Origin: Botryosphaeria dothidea
Taxonomy: Eukaryota; Ascomycota; Dothideomycetes; Botryosphaeriales; Botryosphaeriaceae
Length of the DNA stretch: 64,000 nucleotides
Assembly: GCA_011503125.2 (NCBI GenBank)
Contig: WWBZ02000062.1
Coordinates: 1-64,000 of the forward strand
Reading direction: 5' to 3'
The notes under the pieces were generated by a model, which did not search any database, was not told where the DNA came from, and saw nothing but the letters and a program-made list of their open reading frames with translations. Positions within the stretch are counted from its first letter, which is position 1, and every line of letters starts with the position of its first letter. Shown here piece after piece: positions 24,744-33,300 of the stretch. Made by a program: the position numbers and the translations under genes.

Positions 24744-27700
24744 TTAGGGCACCCCGCAATGCATGCACCCGGCGAACGGCTGCATCCTTATCCTCCCCCT
24801 CGTTCCCCTGGCTCTTTTATCCAACGTCTGCGCCACCTCTCCCTCTAGGCACTCGCCTAAACTATGTACTGTCCTTGCCCTGCCACGGAACAAACATAAA
24901 CTACACCTGCCTAACCAACGCTCCAACAACCTCTCCAACTCCATCACCTCCAAAATCTCGGTTGAAACCTCGTGCATAACCCGTTCGTGCTCCTGGCTTC
25001 TTGCCCGCTGCTGCTGCTCGAACGTATTTAACAACCGTTGCTGCTCTTGCTCCCCTCCCTGCTCCTGCTCCCCTCCCTGCTCCTGCTCCCCTCCCTGCTC
25101 CTGCTCCCCTCCCTGCTCCTGCTCCCCTCCCTGCTCCTGCTCCCCTCCCTGCTCCTGCTCTTGCTCTCCTCCCTGCCCTCTCTCCCGCCGCTCTGCTGCC
25201 GACTCTGCCTCGCAAATGTTACACACCACTTCCCCCTCGCCCTCAACACACCTCACCCTAACCCTATCACCATCCATATATCTATCCAACACCGCTCGCC
25301 TGCAATGCTGTCCGCTTATAAACTTATCCATCTCCTTTTCCGCCTGCTCGTTACCTTCGTCGTTTTCCGTTGCTGCTCTCATCCACCTTTTACCACTATC
25401 CACAATCACCGCTTCGCTAATCTGCCCTCCACGCCCTGCCCTACCGCTTTCCTACCCGTACTCAATTAAACTAGCTAGTCTCTCTGCGTGAACGACTGCC
25501 AAAATGTCCGGCACATTAATACCCAACCCTAATGCGTTTGTTGCCACGATCAACCGCCCATTCCCATACGCCCAATGCGCCAAATTCTCCGACTTTTGCC
25601 GCTTGTCCACCTACTTCCCGTGGTATACGTTGCACTTTAACGCCTGTGCTAACCGCTCGGCTCGTCTGGTGCTATTGCTGTACACCACAATCCTACTACT
25701 TTTTTCATCCTTACCCTCACCCTTACCCTCGTCCTCGTCCTCGTCCGTCTCGCGGATCCCGAATCGATCCTACAACCGCCGCACCTCTTGTATTACTGCC
25801 GCGATTAAATCCGCCTACTTCTCTATTCCCTCTACCTACTATACCTAGTACTATACGTTCTTACGTACTATCGCGGCCCGTAACTTCGTTATCTCTTTCT
25901 CCTATACCCGTATAATCTTAAATAACCGCTCTTTTTCCGCCGGGGGCAACGTTACCGTTAATATAACTAACTACGCCTTCGCCTCTACTAACTTATCTAA
26001 CTTCTATAACTTCGGCCTAAAACTACCGCGCCCGTCTAACGCCGTATAGTACTCGTCGATAACGATCCGGTCTAACCGCTGCCTACTCTTTAACCGGTCT
26101 AAAAACCCGCCGAATAACTTACTAACTACTAACTCTAGCGTAACGAATACGATAGACGCCTCTCTCGGCTACTACCTATCCTACTCTACTACTAAAATAC
26201 CCGCCTTACGGTATCTATTTACTATATTCTCCCGTAACGAATTTAACGGCACTACTACTACCGTCGTCCCCGTCTCGCCTACGCTAGCGGTATATAACGC
26301 CGGAACTATAAATACTATGCTCTTACCCGCTCCTATGCCTATTACTACTAATAACGGACTACGGCCTTCTACTACCGCCTCTACTACCTACTTTTATACC
26401 CCTCTAAACTTAGTATTCTCTTAGTCTATTAACTACCGTAATATCTACCGCCTATCTACTATCTTAACCTTCTTCTAACGCCTAAAATTCGCGTCTATAT
26501 TCTCCGCCACTACCGCTACTAACCGCTTCTTACTACCTCGCCGTAACTACCGTAATATTAACGCGTACTACTAGAACTAGTAGAACCGGATACTAGCTTC
26601 CCTATACCTCTCTATCGTCGTCTTTAACTCCTAGGCCGCCTCGATTATTAACCGGCCGTATACCGCGCCCGCTATACGCGTACTATACCTAAACTATATA
26701 TCCTACGTATAGCTTTAGCCCTCTATATTACCGTCGCCTTCCTCGTCCTCCGCCTCCTCTCCTACTACTCCGTCTACGTCGAAAAAATAATCCCCTTTAA
26801 TAAACCTATTTCCGATCGCCTAGACGTACTACCGGTACGTAGCCACGTTAATTTCTACCTCTATCCGCGCCTTACTCTCCCGCTTTATCGCGTCGCGGAA
26901 CCGGCTAGCCGTCTACTTCGCTGCCGCCGGTCCCTCCGGGCTCTAAACGAACCCGTGCTCTTCCGGCGGCCTATCTCTCTCCTCCGCTACGTACGCTAAT
27001 AACCGCTCGAACGGGATAACTATCTACACGTAATATATTAATAACTCGCCTACCTTCTACGGTAAATACCGGTAGATAATCTTTAAACTACCGTCCCGGC
27101 CGTACCCCTTATAGTACCAGGTTACGTATACTATTAACCCGTCCTCGACGAATACGTTACGCTACCCGCCGTTAGCCGTATTATAATACCGGATACTTAT
27201 TAACTCGGGTACCCGCGCCGGCCCGCCGCCGGTAATATATATTAACACGGCTAACTACTCTTTAAACCTACCTACTATCCGCCTAAATCCGCCGATAGCT
27301 TCGCGGTTCTACCTAGCCGGGTGCTATACCGGGTCCTCGTGCGGGTTAGCGATAAACTACTACCTCTACTACCGCCCTCGCTTCTACTCCGTAATTAACC
27401 GCTCGTATAACTACTACTAGCCGTCCGCCTCCTCCTCTAACGGCTACCGATTCCGCGGGTCCTTAATAAAAAACTATCCGGGCTCCGTTACGCTTAGATT
27501 ATCGCGTATCCGATCCTATTTAATAGCTAGTAACTCCTCTATCCGCTCCTAGCTAGTCGATACCTATATTACCTCCTCTACTAACGTCTACCTATAATCG
27601 CCCGCTAACCCGTATACCTACGCGCGGAAACTATCTATACTAAACTCGATATCCCGGTATACTAACGTCTCGCTACCCGGCCCCGTCTACCGTATCGTAC

Positions 27701-27932
27701 CCGGTGCCGTAGTCGTGTACCTAATCTTTATCCCGTACGTTCTAGCGTCGTATATCTAACTTATTAGCGTCGGCTCGTCCCTAACTATAAACCTATTAAC
27801 TATCTCGCGTACCCGCTACTAAACCCTACTATCCCCGCTATTCCTAGCCGCCTACTACGCGCTCTATACTACTATAATACGCGCTAACTTAATAACTACT
27901 AACAACTTAGGGGTATATACTAACGAGCTCTA
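24744..27932 (-). pseudogene. Telomere-linked RecQ-like helicase, C-terminal and core part
   Basis: Minus-strand helicase gene ending at 24,744. An un-RIPed 221-codon stretch (24,744-25,409) gives the C-terminus. It contains a RecQ zinc-binding-like Cys pattern (HCRRAVLDRYMDG, then C-x-E-x-x-x-VCNIC), a (GGEQEQ)n repeat and a coiled-coil-like Glu/Arg-rich region. Upstream, in RIPed DNA, motif I reads PLLVVIGIGAGKS at about 26,300-26,350 and motif II reads VIDEYYTAL near 26,050 (DEXH box with Cys/His codons turned to Tyr). Such helicases are common next to fungal telomeres. The gene is broken by stops and by the chromovirus at 27,933; its N-terminal part continues at 35,952. Confidence 0.82.
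25041..25172. repeat. 18-bp minisatellite inside helicase C-terminus
   Basis: Six near-identical copies of CTGCTCCTGCTCCCCTCC plus a degenerate seventh. Read on the minus strand it encodes a repeating Gly-Gly-Glu-Gln-Glu-Gln unit in frame with the helicase. The array is un-RIPed. Confidence 0.92.
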
Positions 27933-28410
27933 TGTTACGGCGCAGCCTCCACAGGTTGAGGAAGTTAGGGATCAGCCCCGCCGGAACAACAGAAGTCGGG
28001 GTCATAAAGATCCGAGGTCACGTGACCTCGCGCTCAACTAGACCCACCCGCTCAGATTGCTAAGGCTGCCTGAGCGGGCCCCACCTACTGAGCCATCCTG
28101 CTCAATCACAACAGCTCGCTCAGAAGACTACGCGCCATTGAGCGCAACCCGCCTATTAAGCACATAGATTGTATAGAACTCTCCTACGTATATAAACCAC
28201 GCTCTCTAGATAGCTTTGACCTTCGTGGTCAACTTCAATAACAATTCAGCACCAATTGTTAGTAACAAGGCCTTCGCACGCAGTGCTCAGTCTTCAGTCG
28301 TCTACTCGTTCCTCACGTACCTCTTCTTGTACCCACTCAAGGAAAACCCTCGACAGGTTTCCACCCTCTTTGGTGTTTGGATCCTTAGAGGTAGAGGCCC
28401 GCTCGTTACA
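27933..28410 (+). repeat. 5' LTR of intact chromovirus
   Basis: 478 bp, TG...CA. U3 is about 27,933-28,165 and R/U5 follows. The U3 is shared with Gypsy-1 but not with Gypsy-2. It contains GAGGTCACGTGACCTC, a palindrome around an E-box-like CACGTG. Confidence 0.95.
28189..28196 (+). promoter_or_regulatory. TATA box of the LTR promoter
   Basis: TATATAAA in the 5' LTR, retained or nearly so in Gypsy-1 and Gypsy-2. A start 25-35 bases downstream would place the RNA 5' end around 28,215-28,225, just at CCTTCGTGGTCAA. Confidence 0.6.
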
Positions 28411-28433
28411 CTTTGACCACCATCCTTGCAAGG
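28411..28433 (+). promoter_or_regulatory. Putative primer-binding region, conserved across families
   Basis: The 23 bases immediately inside the 5' LTR (starting CTTTGACCACC and ending in the palindrome CCTTGCAAGG) are also found inside the LTRs of Gypsy-1 and Gypsy-3, and in RIPed form in Gypsy-2. They lack the TGG expected of a tRNA-type primer site. TTGACCAC (28,414-28,421) is complementary to GTGGTCAA at 28,225-28,232 in the LTR, near the predicted RNA 5' end, suggesting self-priming as in Tf1. Confidence 0.5.
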
Positions 28434-28507
28434 AGAGGGACCGTTCAGGAAGAACGAGTTATTAGGTTAAGTATCACCCCGCCTAACGCGTTTAGGGAAA
28501 GCATACA

Positions 28508-30337
28508 ATGGCACCAGGATCTCAGATGGACGTCGACCCAACGGAGGGCCGCGCTGAGGGTGCCCCAGGGCGTGCTCCGCCCGCGCTGCAAACAGAGCCT
28601 ACCAGAGCTGAGCTCTTACAACTCATCGAGGAGTTGAAAGCTCAGAACGCTCGACTGATCGAGCACACGACAAAGCGGAGCGCTACTAAGGTTAAAGTAG
28701 CGGCACCCGAGAAGTTCGATGGGGACAGGAAGAAGCTCCAATCCTTCCTACTCCAGATGCAACGCTACCTCCAGTTTAACCAAGCACAATTCGACAACGA
28801 CGCCGAAGAAGTGCTCTTCGCATCAACCTACCTCAGAGGAACGGCAGAAGCATGGATGGAACCATACCTTCGCGACCACCTAGCCAACGAACACTCTCTC
28901 GAGAAGAGACGGGCAAAGACCAAGGAAATCTTCGACACCTACACGGGATTCGCAGACAACCTTAGGGCCACTTTCAACGATCGGGACGAAGTCCGCAAAG
29001 CCTCTAACGATATTATGACCGTTAGACAGATGGGATCTGTAGCTGTCTACGCAACCAAGTTTCAGCAGCTTGCAGCCTACCTCGAATGGTCAGACGAGAC
29101 TTTCCGCGACCTCTTCTATAAAGGCCTGAAGGACGAAGTCAAGAAGAACATGATCACTCACGAATACCCACCTACCTTTCAGAAGATGGTAGACCTTGCG
29201 TCTCAGATCGACGGTCGCATGTACGAATGGAAGATGGGTTCTCGACAATCCAACACCTCGAAGCCCCGCCGTGAAAGAACAACCCTCGAAGGCGGAGACG
29301 CTATGGCCCTCGACGCGGCCAACAGACAGGATTCCAAGAAGGGCAACAATGGTCACAACAACAAGAAGCCCAAGGGACCTAACCCGAACTGGACGGATGA
29401 GCAGAAACAGCGCTATAAGGATCGACTCTGCATCACCTGCGGCAGTGACAAACACTTCTCTCCTAAGTGTCCGCAGAACCCTCGCAGCAAGAAGGACAAC
29501 AAGCAGACTTCGAGCGCTCAGCGTGAAGCGTCGGTTGCATCTCGCCAAGACAACCACGATACGCTACACTGGACAGCCTGTTACGATGACGGCTGTCAGA
29601 CGCACCAAACCAGCAAGGATATCTCTGGATGGTACCCCCACGAACCTCGAAACTTCGGTATGATGACCAGGAACGAAGAAGTCATCGAAACCGACGATAT
29701 CATCGATAGTTTCCCTCTAGACGACGAACTTGTCAACAGCGAAACAGGAGAACTATACGAGAGTACTAGTGAAACGCAGTCAGATAATGCACCTATACCA
29801 TCGGACAAACTAGACACCCTCGTCTCGTTAGAAGTTCTCGCTGAAAGATACGGCATTGGCAACCACCTACGGGACGAATGGGGCAATCTTAGTCAAACAA
29901 TCTGGATTCCGCATCAGAAAGGCATCGCGCTTACGGTCATTTGGGGATGGCGTCAGAACACCCTTTGGGAAACCCGAATTGAACAAGACGGGAAGAAGTA
30001 CGAACTTCCGGTGACCAAAGAAACGACACTCGTCGAACGCCACCACCAAGGAACCTCAGCACGCGAGCAAGCAGACTACGACTCCCTCCGGGAACTAGCA
30101 CGGATTCTCTGCCAGTACGGCACGGCAACGATCCAGCATCGTACACTCCAGTGGATTCCGGACAAGAAGCTCAATCGACCAACCTTTAGATATCAGGTTC
30201 GAAAGGACAAAGTCTACTGGCGAAGGAAGCAGAACTCCGACAAATGGACCAACTGGAAGCAAGCATATCTCCAAGTCAACGAATGGGAAGACTATATGCA
30301 CAGTGAAGTCTACGGCTACCCTATGCCAAAAAACTAG
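28508..30337 (+). CDS. gag: Gag polyprotein of intact chromovirus
   Basis: 609 residues. Gag forms the virus-like particle and packages element RNA. The N-terminal part (to about 65) is a leucine-rich helix; residues about 65-260 are the capsid-like region (KFDGDRKK, LFASTYLRGTAEAW). A basic linker follows, then one CCHC zinc knuckle C-x2-C-x4-H-x4-C (CITCGSDKHFSPKC), and an acidic C-terminal extension. The start ATG is the first in this frame after the primer region and is shared in position with Gypsy-1 (5615). The stop TAG (30,335-30,337) follows a slippery heptamer directly, so some ribosomes should continue into pol in the -1 frame. One CDS, no intron. Confidence 0.95.
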   Translation: MAPGSQMDVDPTEGRAEGAPGRAPPALQTEPTRAELLQLIEELKAQNARLIEHTTKRSATKVKVAAPEKFDGDRKKLQSFLLQMQRYLQFNQAQFDNDAEEVLFASTYLRGTAEAWMEPYLRDHLANEHSLEKRRAKTKEIFDTYTGFADNLRATFNDRDEVRKASNDIMTVRQMGSVAVYATKFQQLAAYLEWSDETFRDLFYKGLKDEVKKNMITHEYPPTFQKMVDLASQIDGRMYEWKMGSRQSNTSKPRRERTTLEGGDAMALDAANRQDSKKGNNGHNNKKPKGPNPNWTDEQKQRYKDRLCITCGSDKHFSPKCPQNPRSKKDNKQTSSAQREASVASRQDNHDTLHWTACYDDGCQTHQTSKDISGWYPHEPRNFGMMTRNEEVIETDDIIDSFPLDDELVNSETGELYESTSETQSDNAPIPSDKLDTLVSLEVLAERYGIGNHLRDEWGNLSQTIWIPHQKGIALTVIWGWRQNTLWETRIEQDGKKYELPVTKETTLVERHHQGTSAREQADYDSLRELARILCQYGTATIQHRTLQWIPDKKLNRPTFRYQVRKDKVYWRRKQNSDKWTNWKQAYLQVNEWEDYMHSEVYGYPMPKN

Positions 30338-30385
30338 ACGGCCCTACGGCAATGGGACCAACCCAGGGGCCACAGTCTAGGTCCC
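30328..30385 (+). promoter_or_regulatory. -1 ribosomal frameshift signal with predicted pseudoknot
   Basis: The heptamer A AAA AAC (30,328-30,334), in gag frame, is the classical X XXY YYZ slippery site and is followed at once by the gag TAG. Slipping back one base enters the pol frame, which is open from here to its ATG at 30,352. Five bases downstream GGCCC (30,340-30,344) can pair with GGGCC (30,367-30,371). The loop sequence GGGACC (30,354-30,359) can pair with GGTCCC (30,380-30,385), making an H-type pseudoknot. The heptamer and both stems recur in the diverged Gypsy-3 (10,735-10,793, other strand). Confidence 0.8.
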
Positions 30386-33300
30386 TTCATATGGTATCGC
30401 GCACATCGGAAACGGAAACTCTTACCGGACCAAACCTATGGAAACAGTTCAAGACACAAGGAATACTCAACGGAGTACCCACTAGAATCCTGATCGATAC
30501 AGGATCAAGCGGAAATTTCATCCACAACGAGCTTGTGCAGAAGATGAATATCCCATACCGCAAGAAACAGGAACCGTATCCCCTCAGTGGATTCGACGGA
30601 TCCCAGGCAGCCTACGGAGAAGGCTGGGTAAAGATAGAAACGGAGGAAGCAACCCTCCAGATAGGGAACCATCAAGAACGGATTTCCCTCGACGTCCAAC
30701 GTATTCCTGGGCACGATATCATTCTAGGTATGCCCTGGATCCGGACACAGAAACCTATCTTCGACTTCGGAGAAGGAGACTCCATTATCTTTCGAGAGGA
30801 GCTCGAGGACCTCCTACGAAAACAAGGATTACAGAAGGAGAATGGGTTGTTGGATACCCTTCGAAAGCTCCTATCGACATCAACACGGGAAGTAGCCAGT
30901 GTAAGGCCTGAATGTGGCAACTGTGTAGGCGACTCCGATAGTGGTGTAAGTCAGCACCAGGACTGCGACGCAAGTAGCGAAGCCTCCTCGGTAAAATGCA
31001 ACCCTATTGCAGGAATAAGCCCTACTAAGCGAAACGATACCCCCGACTTAAGATACGACTCTAGCCACGATGGCGTGAGGCCCAGTGACGGCAGCATCAA
31101 CGGCAATGATGGCGTAAGGCCCAGCGACGGCAGCATCAACGGCAACCTTAAGGAAAGCGTAAAACAGGACCAGGACAGTAGCGTACGAGACGCCGCCTCC
31201 TCGGTAAAATGCAGCACCTCAAGCGGAGTAAGACCAACCGAGTCTAGTATTCCCGACGAACAAGTACAGCATACGTCACGAAGGACTACGAGGAAAAGGC
31301 ATAAGGCTAAGAGTAAGGCTTCGCGTAAGCAATTAGCAGCCACTGAACCTCAAGTCGACGTCCAGACAATCTCAGGAGAGGCATTCAAGCGTATGAGACG
31401 CCAAGGCCAGCAGGTCTGCCTCATGTACATCAAACCCTCACAGGCGGTGCAACAGAGAGCACTAGCCAAGGCCGCACGGGAAAGGCTTAAGGATGAGGAT
31501 AGTCCTACTCCCATTGGAGGAGACGATCCCGCGAGGATTAGAAGGGGACAACACGGTAGTTTGGAGACATGGAACAATCCATACGGAGAACCTCCAATAC
31601 CGGAAATGGAAACGGTACCCAGCGAGTACTGGGACTTAAAAGCCGTTTGCCAAGAAAGAGGAAAAGGAGATTTGCCGAAGCATCAACCATGGGACCACGA
31701 GATTCCACTCAAGTCGGGCACGAAGCCAGCTTATAAGCCCATCTACTCCTTATCAGCAAAGGAAATGGAGGCTTTAAGGGAATACATCGAGAAGAACCTC
31801 GAACGCGGATATATTCGGCCTTCAACGTCATCAGCCGGATATCCGATCCTTTTCGTCCCAAAGAAGAATGGCAAACTACGCCTCTGTGTCGACTACCGAC
31901 AACTCAACGACATCACGATCAAGAACCGCTATCCGCTCCCACGCATCGACGAGCTCCAGGACAAGTTAGGGAAAGCAAAGTACTTTACGAAGCTGGACCT
32001 CCGGGAAGGATATCACCTGGTTAGGATCAAAGAAGGGGAAGAATGGAAGACAGCCTTCAGAACGAGGCTAGGACTCTACGAGTATACGGTTATGCCATTC
32101 GGGCTTACCAACGCGCCAGCAACTTTCCAAAATCTTGTCAACGATACGCTGCGCGAATACTTGGATATCTTCTGCTTAGCTTACCTCGACGATATCCTCA
32201 TCTTTTCAGAGACCCTCGAGGATCATAAGAAGCATGTCAGAAAGGTCCTAGAAGCCCTCCAGGCAAAGAATCTGTCTATCGCACCCGAGAAATGCGAATG
32301 GCACGTTCAAAGGACAGAATTCTTAGGCTTTGTCATCACCCCAGGTCACGTCGGTATGGACGACTCGAAACTGGATTCCATTAGAGAATGGCCAGTACCC
32401 AAGACGATCAAGGAAGTTCAGTCTTTCCTTGGATTCGCGAACTTCTACCGAAAGTTCATTTGGAACTACTCAAAGGTCACGGAACCTTTAACGCGACTCA
32501 CTCGAAAGGAGCATGGCTTCAAATGGGGAGACGATCAGCAGCAAGCCTTCGAATCGCTTAAACGCATGTTTTGCGAAGCACCGGTTCTAGGGATATATGA
32601 TCCCGACAAACCTATCGAAGTAGAAACTGATGCGTCAGGATTCGCCCTCGGAGCATGTCTCAGCCAGCCTGACGATCAAGGTCGATGGCACCCAATCGCG
32701 TTTTACTCTAGGAAGTTCACACCGGCAGAGCTCAACTACGATACTCACGACAAGGAGCTCTTAGCTATCGTCTCAGCATTCAAGCAATGGAGACACTATC
32801 TTGAAGGAGCCAGCTACCAGGTGGTAGTGCACTGCGATCATCAAAACCTCACGCGCTTCACCACGACTAAGGAGCTGAACCGACGACAGGTTCGCTGGTC
32901 TGAAGAAATGGCCTCCTACGATTTTAAGATTACACATAGAAAAGGTGTAGATAACGCCGCCGCTGACGCGCTCAGCAGAAGGGTAGACTACATGGAAGGA
33001 CGAATCGAGCCGCACCCTGCAGTGTTCGCAGTGGATAGCGATGGATCGCTCACCCTTGCCAGACCGTCTTTCCCAATGCTTCGCATCGAGTCAAACCCAT
33101 GGCATCTGAAGATCCGAGAAGCATACGCACAGGACTCCTTCGCGCAGGAACTTTTAGCGCTTGAGGACGACCCGCGTATTGCTCGAGATAGGGAAGGAAC
33201 GCTTCTCTTCAAAGGATTAATCTATGTCCCGGCAAGACTGCGAGAAGTACTAGTCAAGGATATACACGAAGCACCCGCGCATGGACATCAGGGCATCGAC

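Noticed and set aside
25041..25172. Possible CRISPR array
   Set aside because: Repeats are directly abutting without spacers, code in frame for a Glu/Gln/Gly repeat, and the genome is fungal.
24763..25915. Plus-strand ORFs rich in Cys/Pro/Ser or Leu (up to 242 codons)
   Set aside because: They are other-frame readings of the 18-bp minisatellite and of the helicase C-terminus on the minus strand; the minus frame carries the zinc-binding-like motif.
29090..29886. Minus- and plus-strand ORFs overlapping gag (for example 155 codons each)
   Set aside because: They lack motifs and lie across the well-supported gag frame; unlike the 34.5-35.4 kb antisense gene they have no splice logic or counterpart in the sister element.
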